Shown: positions 23,791 through 32,204 of the stretch, piece after piece | Position numbering within the stretch: position 1 is the stretch's first letter | Layout of the letters: each line of letters begins with the position of its first letter | Source of the DNA: Palsa-504 sp963847965 | Lineage (GTDB): Bacteria; Actinomycetota; Actinomycetes; Streptosporangiales; Streptosporangiaceae | NCBI GenBank assembly: GCA_963847965.1 | Contig: CAWKCG010000026.1 | Coordinates: 62,001 to 126,000 of the forward strand | DNA length: 64,000 nucleotides | Reading direction: 5' to 3' | Program-made: the position numbers and the translations under genes | The notes under the pieces: model-generated | Databases searched by the model: none | Told to the model about the DNA's origin: nothing | Seen by the model: the letters and a program-made list of their open reading frames with translations, nothing else

Positions 23791-24747
23791 GTGAAGGTCT
23801 TCATCTCGTTTGACATGGAGGGCGTGGCCGGGATCGTCGACTGGTCGCAGTGCCTCGGGCCCGGGCAGTTGTACGAGGAGGGGCGGCGGTTGCTGCTCGG
23901 CGAGGTCAACGCGGCGATCGACGGGGCGCTCGAGGCCGGGGCGACCGAGATCGTGTGCAACGACTCGCACGGGACGATGAACAACCTGGACCCTTCCGAC
24001 CTGCACGGGCAGGCGAGCTACGTGTCCGGGCGGCACAAGCCGCTGTACATGATGCAGGGGCTTGACGCCACCGCGGACCTGGTGTTCATGGTCGGCTACC
24101 ACGGGTCCATCTCGGGCGAGAGCTCGGTGCTTTCGCACACCTATAACCCCTCGGTGGTCTCGCACGTCGAGCTGAACGGGGTACGGGTCGGGGAGAGCGG
24201 CATCAACGCGCTCGTCGCGCTGGCCTGCCAGGCGCCCGTCGGGCTGATCACCGGGGACCAGCAGACGATCGACGAGGCCGACCCGTTCCTGGCGGACGCC
24301 GAACGCGTGGTCGTCAAGGAGTCGTTTACCAGGTTCGGCGCGTCGAACCTGCACCCGGAGGTCGCGCGCGAGCTGATCGCGGACGGGGCGCGGCGCGCGG
24401 TGGAGCGGGCGGCCGTCAAGGAGTCGGAGGTGTGGGAGATCGCGGCGGCGCCGGTCGGGGTCCCGCGGGTGGCGCTCGGGGCCGCGCGGGCGGCGGAAGA
24501 TCCGGAGGACTCAGAAGACTCAGAAGAGGAGGCCGAGCTTTCCGTGCTGGAGCTGCCGACCATCTCGCTGCCGGCCACCCTGGAGGTGCACGTGCAGACG
24601 GCGGACATGGCCGAGGTGGCGAGCTGGGTCCGCGGGGTGGAGCGGACCGGCGTGCGGGCGGTGAGCATCCGCGGGCACGATCCGCTGGCGATCTTCCGGG
24701 CCTTCGTCGGGGTTACCTACATCACGCGGGTGGCCGAAGGGCGCTGA
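23791..24747 (+). CDS. M55 family D-aminopeptidase (DppA-like)
   Basis: 318 aa. Metal ligands of the family are present: MKVFISFDMEG (Asp8, Glu10), CNDSHGTMNN (His), FMVGYHG (His) and GVRVGESGINA (Glu). DppA releases N-terminal D-amino acids from peptides using zinc and may recycle D-Ala peptides. An acidic insertion, DPEDSEDSEEEAE, near residue 240 is unusual. GTG at 23791 is preceded by weak AATAATGG text and starts the conserved motif. The gene stands alone. Confidence 0.9.
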   Translation: MKVFISFDMEGVAGIVDWSQCLGPGQLYEEGRRLLLGEVNAAIDGALEAGATEIVCNDSHGTMNNLDPSDLHGQASYVSGRHKPLYMMQGLDATADLVFMVGYHGSISGESSVLSHTYNPSVVSHVELNGVRVGESGINALVALACQAPVGLITGDQQTIDEADPFLADAERVVVKESFTRFGASNLHPEVARELIADGARRAVERAAVKESEVWEIAAAPVGVPRVALGAARAAEDPEDSEDSEEEAELSVLELPTISLPATLEVHVQTADMAEVASWVRGVERTGVRAVSIRGHDPLAIFRAFVGVTYITRVAEGR

Positions 24748-24829
24748 GGGCCCACTGGCGCGGGTGAGTGGCGGTGGCCGGAGGGCGATGACGGGCCGTC
24801 GGCGCGGGTGGGCGGTGGGCGCTGGGGGG

Positions 24830-25330
24830 TCAGGTGGGAGAGCCGGCGGCGGCGCCGGTCACCTGGTCGCGGCCCCAGCGGGCGAGCGTGGCGTCCCAGT
24901 CGAGCGGGAGGGTCGTACCGCCGTCGGCGGTCTCGGCTGCCCAGTCTTCGGCGGGAACGCGCCACATGACCTCGAACTCGATGCCGTTCGGGTCCTTGGC
25001 GTACAGCGACTTGGACACGCGGTGGTCGCTCTCCCCCACCAGCGCCCCGGCCGCGAGCAGCGCGGCCCTGGTCTCCACCAGGTCTCCCAGCGTGCCGACC
25101 TCCCACGCCAGGTGGTAGAGCCCGACCTGCGGCCGGTCCGGCGCGTGGCCGGACCCGATCTCGAACAGGCCGAGGTCATGATCGTTGGCCGAGCCTGGCG
25201 CCCCGAGGAACGCGGCGCGGCCCGGGATCTCCATGCGGACCTCGAAGCCCAGGGTCTGCGTGTAAAAGCGGACGGTGCGCTCGAGACCGTGCACGTACAG
25301 GACGGCGTGGTTGAGGCGGCGGACGGCCAT
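24830..25330 (-). CDS. VOC-family protein (catechol 2,3-dioxygenase/glyoxalase-like)
   Basis: 166 aa. Two beta-alpha-beta units: RRLNHAVLYVHGLERTVRFY, TLGFEVRMEI and later QVGLYHLAWEVGTLGDLVET, with LYAKDPNGIEFEVMW at the end. The three metal ligands His (LNHAV), His (LYHLA) and Glu (IEFEV) are all present, so it is probably an active metal-dependent ring-cleavage or lyase-type enzyme; substrate unknown. The longer frame to 25402 adds non-family residues; ATG 25330 begins the fold. Confidence 0.87.
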   Translation of the reverse strand: MAVRRLNHAVLYVHGLERTVRFYTQTLGFEVRMEIPGRAAFLGAPGSANDHDLGLFEIGSGHAPDRPQVGLYHLAWEVGTLGDLVETRAALLAAGALVGESDHRVSKSLYAKDPNGIEFEVMWRVPAEDWAAETADGGTTLPLDWDATLARWGRDQVTGAAAGSPT

Positions 25331-25454
25331 CTGGGCTTCCTTCCCTCGGGAACTTGCTGATAGCTGCAATTCCCGGTGGGGCAGCGTCATTCCCGGGGTC
25401 ATTTCCCGGGGCAGGCCGACGGCCCGCGCGGTCTTACCGGCCGAAGCGGCGGTG

Positions 25455-25664
25455 CTAGCGGATCTGGCGCTGCCGACGGCGGATCTCGCGGTACCGCCGC
25501 CGCTGCGACTCGTCGAGCATCAGCCAGGCCGTGGCCGGGACGGCGATGGCGACGACGATGAGCGCGAATGCCAGCCACCAGGGGATGAACCCCAACAGGA
25601 TCAGGCCTACGACGACCCCTGCGATTCCCCACTTCAAGTGCGGTGACATGCTGTCTCCGTTCAT
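25455..25664 (-). CDS. Small two-TM membrane protein
   Basis: 69 aa: MNGDSMSPHLKWGIAGVVVG then two adjacent hydrophobic spans (IAGVVVGLILLGFIPWWLAF, ALIVVAIAVPATAWLML) and a very basic tail RRRYREIRRRQRQIR. The pattern is that of a small positively charged inner-membrane protein; no family function recognised. Stands alone between the VOC and HhH-GPD genes. Confidence 0.6.
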   Translation of the reverse strand: MNGDSMSPHLKWGIAGVVVGLILLGFIPWWLAFALIVVAIAVPATAWLMLDESQRRRYREIRRRQRQIR

Positions 25665-25809
25665 CCATCCCGGGCCGGGCGCCCCCGGGCCACCACCCCG
25701 GCTGCTTCTAGCTTATAGCGCTCCCTGGGCATCTGGCTCATAGCAGACGCGGGGTACGCTGCGGGCATACGCGATCATGACGCGTGATCGTGACCCGGGG
25801 AGGGGTGCC

Positions 25810-26379
25810 GTGACGATCTGCATGCCGGTGGAGCCCGAGGCCAACGACCTGCTGACCCGCAGCCCGCTCGCCCTGCTGGTCGGGATGCTGCTCGACCAGC
25901 AGGTGCCGCTCGAGCGCGCCTTCAGCGCGCCGCTCGACCTGGTCCGCCGGCTCGAGCACGTGCCCACCGCCGCCGAGCTGGCCGACTTCGACCCGGAGGC
26001 GCTCGCGCGCATCTTTTCCGAACGGCCGGCCTTGCACCGCTACCCGAAGGCCATGGCGGCGCGGGTGCAGGACCTGGCGCGGCTGATCGTGGACCAGTAC
26101 GACGGCGACCCCGCGCAGGTATGGCAGTCCGCCGGGACGGGCGCGGAGCTGCTGAAGCGGGTGGGGGCACTGCCGGGGTTCGGCGACCAGAAGGCGAAGA
26201 TCTTCGTGGCCCTGCTCGGCAAGCAGCTCGGGGTGCAGCCGACGGGATGGCGGGAGGCGGCCGGGGCGTTCGGGGCCGAGGGCTCGCATATGTCGGTCGC
26301 GGATATCTTCGACGCCGACTCGCTGGCCCAGGTCCGGTCGTACAAGCAGTCGCTGAAGGTGGCCGCCAAGGCCCGGTAG
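25810..26379 (+). CDS. HhH-GPD-type base-excision repair family protein
   Basis: 189 aa from GTG 25810. It reads VTICMPVEPEANDLLTRSPL, then ALLVGMLLDQQVPLERAFSA, matching a short actinobacterial HhH-GPD family; the hairpin region is ELLKRVGALPGFGDQKAKIF (helix-hairpin-helix with G-F-G). A clear catalytic Lys/Asp as in Nth/AlkA is not obvious, so glycosylase activity is uncertain. GGGAGGGG lies just before the chosen GTG, whereas the in-frame ATG at 25777 has no such site and adds non-family residues. It precedes the DUF4129 gene by 17 nt. Confidence 0.85.
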   Translation: MTICMPVEPEANDLLTRSPLALLVGMLLDQQVPLERAFSAPLDLVRRLEHVPTAAELADFDPEALARIFSERPALHRYPKAMAARVQDLARLIVDQYDGDPAQVWQSAGTGAELLKRVGALPGFGDQKAKIFVALLGKQLGVQPTGWREAAGAFGAEGSHMSVADIFDADSLAQVRSYKQSLKVAAKAR

Positions 26380-26396
26380 CCGGGGAACAGCAGACG

Positions 26397-27500
26397 ATGA
26401 CCACGAGCCGCCCGGGGGCGCCGGGAACCACGCGGACCGCCGGGATCTCCGGCGGCTCGCAGGCATCGGACGGCGGGGGGAGGCCAGGCGGCGCGCGGAT
26501 GCCGGACGCCGGGCCGGGCGCGACCGCGGCCAGGTCGTGGATCACATGGCTGCCGCTGCTGACGCTGCTCATCCTGCTGGGGGTGGCCGGGCTGCGCGGC
26601 GTGGTGAGCCAGCCGCGGTGGGACGGGCCGCTGCATCGTGAGGGCGTGGCCATCGGGGTCGCGCTGGAGGTCGTGCTCGGCACGCTGCTGGTGATCACGC
26701 TGCGCCGCCGATCCGCCAGCGAGAACGGAAAGGCGTTGAACCCCGCCGCGGTCAACGCGACGGCGGTCAAGCTTCGCGGCGTGCTCATCGTGGTCCTCAG
26801 CGCCGGGATGATCGCCGCCGCGGTGACGGTGCTCGTCGGCCTGCACCTGCACCTGTTCGGGGGGCTAGCCCAGAGATCGCGGGCGCCAGGGCAACCGGTG
26901 CCCACGCCGAAGTTCAGGCTGCCGTCGGCGAGCCCGGGCCATTCCTCAACCATCCACATCCCGGTGGCCGCCCTGCTGTACACCCTGCTCGTGGTCGTAC
27001 TCCTGACCGGAGTAGTGATCAGCATCTGGCTGGCCAGGCGGTTCCGTTCGCCGGGCGGGGCCCCGGCGGACGGCTTCATCGCGGAGGACTCGGCGGACCT
27101 GCGGGAGGCGGTGGAGTCGGGCCGGTCGGCGCTGCAGACCGTCGACGACGCCAGGGCCGCCATCATCGCGTGCTACCTGGCGATGGAGAACCGCCTGGCC
27201 GAAGGGGGCACGGCCCGGGCCGTCGCCGACACGCCTGACGAGCTTCTGGCCCGCGCGACCAGAAGCGGCCTGGTGCGCGGGACCGCGGCCGCGCGGCTGA
27301 CCGCGCTGTTCTACGAGGCCAGGTTCTCCAGCCATCCGCTCGGCCGAGCGCAGCGTGACGCGGCCGAGCGGGCGCTGGACGAGCTGGCCGCCGGGCTGGC
27401 CCAGACGCCGCCAGCCCAGGCCGGGGCGGGACAGGCCGGAGCGGCACAGGCCGGGACGGCGGCACAGGCCGGAGCGCCCCAGGGCGGAGCGGGCCCATGA
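26397..27500 (+). CDS. DUF4129-domain membrane protein
   Basis: 367 aa. Three hydrophobic segments (LPLLTLLILLGVAGL; VLIVVLSAGMIAAAVTVLVG; VAALLYTLLVVVLLTGVVIS) are followed by a cytoplasmic DUF4129 domain near the C-terminus: DDARAAIIACYLAMENRLAE, DTPDELLARATRSGLV and LTALFYEARFSSHPLG. The extreme C-terminus is an Ala/Gly/Gln repeat (AQAGAGQAGAAQAG). DUF4129 proteins accompany MoxR ATPases and DUF58 proteins. ATG 26397 opens this operon; its stop overlaps the next start (ATGA). Confidence 0.88.
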   Translation: MTTSRPGAPGTTRTAGISGGSQASDGGGRPGGARMPDAGPGATAARSWITWLPLLTLLILLGVAGLRGVVSQPRWDGPLHREGVAIGVALEVVLGTLLVITLRRRSASENGKALNPAAVNATAVKLRGVLIVVLSAGMIAAAVTVLVGLHLHLFGGLAQRSRAPGQPVPTPKFRLPSASPGHSSTIHIPVAALLYTLLVVVLLTGVVISIWLARRFRSPGGAPADGFIAEDSADLREAVESGRSALQTVDDARAAIIACYLAMENRLAEGGTARAVADTPDELLARATRSGLVRGTAAARLTALFYEARFSSHPLGRAQRDAAERALDELAAGLAQTPPAQAGAGQAGAAQAGTAAQAGAPQGGAGP

Positions 27501-28059
27501 CCGCCCCCGGGGAAGGGCGGGACGGGGGCATGGTCAGCCCGTGGCGCGGGACGACGCCCGAACTGGTCATCGCGGCCGTGCTGGTCGGCGCCACCGCCCT
27601 GGCCGGCTACGCCATGGCCGGCTGGGCGGGCCTGTCCGCGGTGACGATCGCCACGGCGGCCGTCGCGATGCTCGTGCTGCGCGTCCTGCTGCCGAAGCTG
27701 ACCCCGGACGAGTCGAGGAAGGCCAGGGACAAGCCGTCGGCCCGGACGCTCACCGGCTACTCCCACCGCAGGTACGTGGTGCTGACCGCGTCGACCAGCC
27801 AGGGGTTCTACGACCATGAGCTGCGGCCGGTGCTTGAGCACCTGCTGGCCGCCCGGCTGGCCGAACGCCACGGCGTCAACCTCTACCAGGATCCGGACGC
27901 GGCCCGGCGGCTGCTGTGCCGGGCCGGCGCGACGCCGACCTGTGGCCGTGGATCGACCCCGGCACCAGGCCGGAAACCTCGCCTCGCGGAGCGTCCGAGC
28001 GGCGCGGCATCCCGCGGCGCACCCTGAGCCGCCTCATCGACCGACTGGAGAAGCTCTGA
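27497..28059 (+). pseudogene. Small membrane protein of the MoxR/DUF58 operon, frameshifted near its C-terminus
   Basis: The frame from 27497 has two hydrophobic spans (LVIAAVLVGATALAGYAMAG; LSAVTIATAAVAMLVLRVLL) and family text GYSHRRYVVLTASTSQGFYD. Read on, it ends at 28027 in junk. Dropping back one base near 27920-27930 gives RRDADLWPWIDPGTRPETSP, then RRTLSRLIDRLEKL, stopping at 28059, where TGA overlaps the moxR ATG (TGATG). That coupling and the C-terminal text show the original end. One base appears to be missing; read error or real mutation cannot be separated here. Function unknown; expected to work with the MoxR complex. Confidence 0.75.
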
Positions 28060-29057
28060 TGGGTCCCGAAGAAACCGCCCGGCAATGCGCGGCCGTCCTG
28101 GACGAGCTCGAGCGCTCGGTCGTCGGCCGCCGCAGGACCCTGGAGCTCGTGCTCGTCGGCATCCTGGCCGGCGGCCACGTCCTGCTCGAGGACCTGCCCG
28201 GGCTGGGCAAGACCCTCATCGCGCGGTCGTTCGCGCGGGTGCTCGGCCTGGATTTCGCCCGCATCCAGTTCACCCCCGACCTGCTGCCCTCCGACGTGAC
28301 CGGTGCCCCGCTGTATGACCAGCGGTCGGCCGAGATGGTGTTCCGGCCAGGCCCGGTGTTCACCCAGCTGCTGCTCGCGGACGAGATCAACAGGACGCCG
28401 CCGAAGACCCAGGCCGCGTTGCTCGAGGCGATGGGCGAGGGCCAGGTCAGCGTGGACGGGCAGACCCGCAGGCTGCCGCAGCCGTTCATCGTCCTGGCCA
28501 CGGACAACCCGATCGAGTACGAGGGCACCTACGAGCTGCCCGAGGCCCAGCTCGACCGGTTCCTCATGCGGCTGCGCCTGGGCTACCTGACCACCGGCGA
28601 CGAGACCGACATGCTCAGGCGGCGGGTGGCCCGCACCAGCGAGTACGTCGAACTCAACCCCGTCACCGGCCCCGACGGCGTGCTGGCGATGCGCCAGTCG
28701 CTCGAGCAGGTGGAGATCACGCCCGACCTGCTCGATTACATCGTGGCGATCGTCACCGCGACCAGGAACGACGCGCAGGTCCAGGTCGGCGCCAGCCCGC
28801 GCGGCGGCCTCGCCCTGGTCCAGCTGGCCCGCGGCCAGGCGCTGCTGAGCAAGCGCGACTACGTGATCCCCGACGACATCAAGCAGGTGGCGGTGCCCGC
28901 CCTGGCGCACCGCGTGACGCTGCGGCCCGAGCTGTGGGTCCGCCAGGTCTCCTCCGACGAGGTGGTGGCCAAGCTGCTCGCGGCCGTGCCCACGCCGAAG
29001 ACCGACCCGGTCGCGCGCCACGCCGGCCGTGACCAGGCGTCCGCCGTCACCGGCTGA
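28059..29057 (+). CDS. moxR: MoxR-family AAA ATPase
   Basis: 332 aa. Walker A LLEDLPGLGKTLIARSFARV, Walker B LLLADEINRTPPKTQAALLE, the MoxR signature EGQVSVDGQTRRLPQPFIVL, sensor ATDNPIEYEGTYELPEAQLD and the C-terminal lid ASPRGGLALVQLARGQALL are all intact. MoxR proteins act as chaperone-type ATPases, often on VWA/DUF58 proteins to assemble metalloproteins or cell-envelope complexes. Start overlaps the previous stop and its own stop overlaps the DUF58 start (TGATG at both joints). Confidence 0.93.
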   Translation: MGPEETARQCAAVLDELERSVVGRRRTLELVLVGILAGGHVLLEDLPGLGKTLIARSFARVLGLDFARIQFTPDLLPSDVTGAPLYDQRSAEMVFRPGPVFTQLLLADEINRTPPKTQAALLEAMGEGQVSVDGQTRRLPQPFIVLATDNPIEYEGTYELPEAQLDRFLMRLRLGYLTTGDETDMLRRRVARTSEYVELNPVTGPDGVLAMRQSLEQVEITPDLLDYIVAIVTATRNDAQVQVGASPRGGLALVQLARGQALLSKRDYVIPDDIKQVAVPALAHRVTLRPELWVRQVSSDEVVAKLLAAVPTPKTDPVARHAGRDQASAVTG

Positions 29058-30352
29058 TGTCGTCAGGAATGCCGAACGACCGGCGGGACCCCGGACCGGG
29101 CACCGACCTCGAGCCGCGGTGGAGGTCGTCGCGCCATGCCCGGCGGCTACTCACGCTGGCCCTGGCCGGGGTGCTCATCGCCACGCTCGCCCGGCGACCC
29201 GAGTTCGCCGGGGTGGCAGCCCCGGCGTTCCTGCTGCTCGGGGCCGGGCGGGTGCAGCGGCGGCCGCCCCGGATCGGAGTGCGGGTCCGGCTCAGTGCCC
29301 GGCGGGCCTTTGAGGGCGAGCTCGTGGCCCTCGATATAGCCGCCGACGGCCAGGATGGGTGCAGCGTCCGGTGGGCGCTGCACCCGGGCGCAGAAATCGA
29401 GCCGGCCGGCGCCACCGTCGCCGACGGGCCGGAAGCCCGCTTCACCGTCACCCCGCAGCGCTGGGGGCGGCGGCAGACCGGCACCGTGGACGTGGTGCTG
29501 CGGGACCGCTGGCGGCTGGCCGAAGGTCACCTGACCGTGGTCCTGCCCGCGCTCGACTGCTACCCAGCGCCCGCCGCGCAGCGGACCCGGGTGGTGCTCA
29601 GCCGGCTCCCGAACCGGCTCGGGGAGCATCCGGCCCGGACCTCCGGCGAGGGCATCGAGTTCACCGGCGTGCGCGAGTACGTGCCGGGCGACAGGCAGCG
29701 CAGCATCAACTGGCCGGCCAGCACCCGGCGCGGGCGGCTGCAGGTGAACACCTTCGCCGCCGAGCGCTCGCAGGACGTCGTGCTGCTGGCCGACGCCACG
29801 TCGGACGTGGGCGAGCCGGGGGCATCGGCCCTCGACCTCGCGCTGCGCGGCACGGCGGCCGCGGCCCGCGCCTACCTGGACGCCAGGGACCGGGTGGGCG
29901 TGATCACCTACCGGTGGGGCGAGGCCAGCTGGCTCGTGCCCGGGCTGGGCCGGCGCCAGGTATACCGGATCATCGACTCGATGCTGGCCAGCAACGCGGG
30001 CCGGAGCAGCGGCGCGAACTTGCGCAGGCTGCCGCGGGCCGCGCTGCCTCCCGGCGCGCTGGTGGTGGCGTTCAGCCCGCTCCTTGACCAGCGGTTCGTC
30101 GAGACGCTGCGGGACATGCGCGAGCGCGGCTTCACCATGCTGGTCATCGACGTGCTCAACGCCGCGCCGCCGAACCGCCGGCGCAGCGTGGACCGGCTGG
30201 CCAGGCGGATCTGGCGGATGGAGCAGGAGGCGATCAGGTTCTCGCTGCGCGAGCTCGGCATCCCCGTCGTCCACTGGGACGGCGTGCAGTCCCTGGACCT
30301 CCCGCTGGCCGGCTATACCCGCCGCCCGCTGCTCTCGGGTCCGCGCCGGTGA
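29057..30352 (+). CDS. DUF58-domain protein
   Basis: 431 aa. An N-terminal region with two short hydrophobic stretches (LLTLALAGVLIATLA; VAAPAFLLLGAGRV), a beta-rich middle, then the DUF58 signature GIEFTGVREYVPGDRQRSIN, followed by WPASTRRGRLQVNTFAAERS and a VWA-like fold (DVVLLADATSDVG; RVGVITYRWGE). It is the usual partner of MoxR. It follows moxR with TGATG overlap. The copy of the dispersed motif CCGAACGACCG at 29072 falls in its variable N-terminus. Confidence 0.92.
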   Translation: MSSGMPNDRRDPGPGTDLEPRWRSSRHARRLLTLALAGVLIATLARRPEFAGVAAPAFLLLGAGRVQRRPPRIGVRVRLSARRAFEGELVALDIAADGQDGCSVRWALHPGAEIEPAGATVADGPEARFTVTPQRWGRRQTGTVDVVLRDRWRLAEGHLTVVLPALDCYPAPAAQRTRVVLSRLPNRLGEHPARTSGEGIEFTGVREYVPGDRQRSINWPASTRRGRLQVNTFAAERSQDVVLLADATSDVGEPGASALDLALRGTAAAARAYLDARDRVGVITYRWGEASWLVPGLGRRQVYRIIDSMLASNAGRSSGANLRRLPRAALPPGALVVAFSPLLDQRFVETLRDMRERGFTMLVIDVLNAAPPNRRRSVDRLARRIWRMEQEAIRFSLRELGIPVVHWDGVQSLDLPLAGYTRRPLLSGPRR

Positions 30353-30981
30353 TCCGCGCCGTGGGCCCTTTCACCGTGGGCCCGGTCAGGCTCGGCCCGG
30401 TCGACGCGGGCGCGGTGGCCGTCCGCGCCGCCGCCTGCCTGCTCGGCGCGGGCTGCGTCGTGTGGGCCGGCGAGCCGCTCGTGCACAAGGGCCCGGCGAA
30501 CTTCGCGCTGTTCCTCGCGATCTTCGGCGTGGGCGCGGGCGCGCTGCGCCTCGCGCTGGCCGGGATCCCGGTGCCGGAGGACGCCTTCCTGCTGTCCCAG
30601 CCGGAGCGCATCGTCCTGTCGTTCCTCCAGGCCCTCCGCGCGGTGCCCTGGGAGGAGGGAGCGCTCCTGGCCATCTTGTGGCTGGAGGTGCAGCACCCGG
30701 CCCCGCCGTGGCACACGGCGGTCCTCGGCGCCGCGCTTGTCGCCTACCTGCTCGCCGTGCACCTGGCCGAGTCGGACGCCTCGCCCCGGGTACTTCGGCC
30801 ACAAAGGCGGGTGCTGGCCGTCGGCGCGGGCCTGCTCGCGCTCGGCGCGGGGGCCGGGATGCTGCCCGCGCCGGGCCCGGGCGCCGGGTCGGCGCTACTC
30901 CGGCTGGTGGCAGCCGGTGCCCTCATCGCGGCCGCCGCCCTGGTCCTGCCGTACGTCTCGCCGCCCGGCGGGGGTGATTAG
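30349..30981 (+). CDS. Membrane protein closing the MoxR operon
   Basis: 210 aa, with about six hydrophobic stretches (AAACLLGAGCVVWAG; FALFLAIFGVGAGALRLALA; VLGAALVAYLLAVHLA; VLAVGAGLLALGAGAGMLPA; LLRLVAAGALIAAAALVLPY). GTG start overlaps the DUF58 stop (GTGA). No family recognised; its place as last gene of the DUF4129-moxR-DUF58 set suggests a membrane anchor of that system. Confidence 0.75.
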   Translation: MIRAVGPFTVGPVRLGPVDAGAVAVRAAACLLGAGCVVWAGEPLVHKGPANFALFLAIFGVGAGALRLALAGIPVPEDAFLLSQPERIVLSFLQALRAVPWEEGALLAILWLEVQHPAPPWHTAVLGAALVAYLLAVHLAESDASPRVLRPQRRVLAVGAGLLALGAGAGMLPAPGPGAGSALLRLVAAGALIAAAALVLPYVSPPGGGD

Positions 30982-30997
30982 GCGGGGGTGCGGCCGA

Positions 30998-31432
30998 TTA
31001 CGCGTCATGGCCCTCCTCGTCGGTGGTGAACCCCTGGCGCGTCATCGTTCCCCAGGCCAGGGTGCGGCCGCGCAGGGACGACCACCAGCCCTCGGCCCGC
31101 CACCAGGCGGTCATCTGCCGGTAGCCGAGGTTCTCCCCGATGCTGGCCAGCAGCGCAGCCCCGAGGTCACGCCACCGCCGGTACTTGGGGAACCCCATTT
31201 ACTCGAGGAGCATCGCGGCCAGCGTGACCAGGATCCGTAGCCGTAGGCCACGGACATGAACAGCCAGAAGAAGGCGAGATTGAGCGTTCCGAGGGCCGCC
31301 CCGCTGACGATCAGCGCCAGCCCGGCCAGCTCGAGGACGGAGGCCAGGAGCTCGAACAGCCAGTGCCACGGCAGCGCGACCAGGCCGACGACCCCGTAGC
31401 GGGACCGGCCGGCCACGTCGGCGTCCCGCGCT
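30998..31432 (-). pseudogene. C-terminal remnant of a membrane glycosyltransferase (GT2 type)
   Basis: Minus-strand text YGVVGLVALPWHWLFELLAS, LNLAFFWLFMSVAYG (one frame), then ILVTLAAMLLE (next frame), a TAA stop at about 31200, and MGFPKYRRWRDLGAALLASI, then GENLGYRQMTAWWRAEGWWS and GRTLAWGTMTRQGF. In order this matches the end of processive GT2 enzymes with C-terminal TM helices and the YRQxTAWWRxxGxW / WGxMxRxGF signature. There is a frame change near 31240, a stop in place of a sense codon, and the catalytic N-terminal part is missing, so this is a genuine relic. The final 66-codon piece starts with ATG at 31198 and should not be taken as a functional gene. Confidence 0.65.
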
Positions 31433-31538
31433 CGCGCGGGTCCGGCAGCCGGGTGGTCCGGTACGCCAAGTCGGCCGCCCGGTGAGCGCTGGGGCTCGGT
31501 AGGGCGGCCGTTCCTGGCGGGAGATGCTGGCCAGGGCG

Positions 31539-32153
31539 TCAGCTGAGGCTTGAAGCAGGCTCGCTTTGCGCGTCCTGGCGGTGGGCGACGCGATCCGGGT
31601 AGCTCTTGGAGAACCTGAGCATGTAGATGGTGATCAGGGCCGGGACGGCCAGGCCGAGGAGCAGGTCGGGCAGGCGGCGGGTGGTGTGCCCGTTGATGGC
31701 GACGGCTGCGAGCCGGGATACGCCTATCCCGATGAGAGCGGCCCCCCAGGCCAGGCTGAGGACGCGGTTGATCTGCTTGAACGTCGGCGAGGCCCAGTAG
31801 GCCCGCGGCGTGCTCTGCCGGGCGAACTGCTCGGTGAACGGCATGACCGGGACCAGGGCGAGGATGACCAGCCCCATGACGAGGCCGACGCCGGCCGCGG
31901 CCCAGGTGGCCAGCCACCGGTCTGAGCCGGCGCTTCCGGTGAAGCCGGCGACCGCCAGCACGGTGAACAGCACGAACGAGCAGGCGTTGAGGGTCTTGGG
32001 CGGCCAGACGGGGCGGATGGACAGCAGGGCGATGGCGGCGATCACCGCCGCGGTCAGCCCGGCGACGCCGACGTCACCGTGCGGCAGCAGCCGGGCTAGG
32101 ACGGAGAAGGCGATCAGGGGCAGGAACGAGAGGATGAGCATCAGTGATTTCAT
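31539..32153 (-). CDS. Integral membrane protein, function unknown
   Basis: 204 aa with six hydrophobic spans, beginning MKSLMLILSFLPLIAFSVLA and including LTAAVIAAIALLSI, ACSFVLFTVLAVAGF, GLVMGLVILALVPV and LLLGLAVPALITIYML. The central FARQSTPRAYWASPTFKQIN, then RVLSLAWGAALIGIG, resembles proteins annotated as intracellular septation/DUF-type, but I could not place it firmly. Lies between the GT2 relic and the LAL regulator, facing the same way. Confidence 0.7.
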   Translation of the reverse strand: MKSLMLILSFLPLIAFSVLARLLPHGDVGVAGLTAAVIAAIALLSIRPVWPPKTLNACSFVLFTVLAVAGFTGSAGSDRWLATWAAAGVGLVMGLVILALVPVMPFTEQFARQSTPRAYWASPTFKQINRVLSLAWGAALIGIGVSRLAAVAINGHTTRRLPDLLLGLAVPALITIYMLRFSKSYPDRVAHRQDAQSEPASSLS

Positions 32154-32204
32154 ACTTTGAACCTAGGAACGGCTGACCTGGGAGACATCAGCCAGCCGGC
32201 GGAT

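Noticed and set aside
31111..31917. 268-codon minus frame as a membrane protein gene
   Set aside because: It mixes a shadow of the neighbouring membrane gene with the broken GT2 end; only the last part has family text, in a decayed state.
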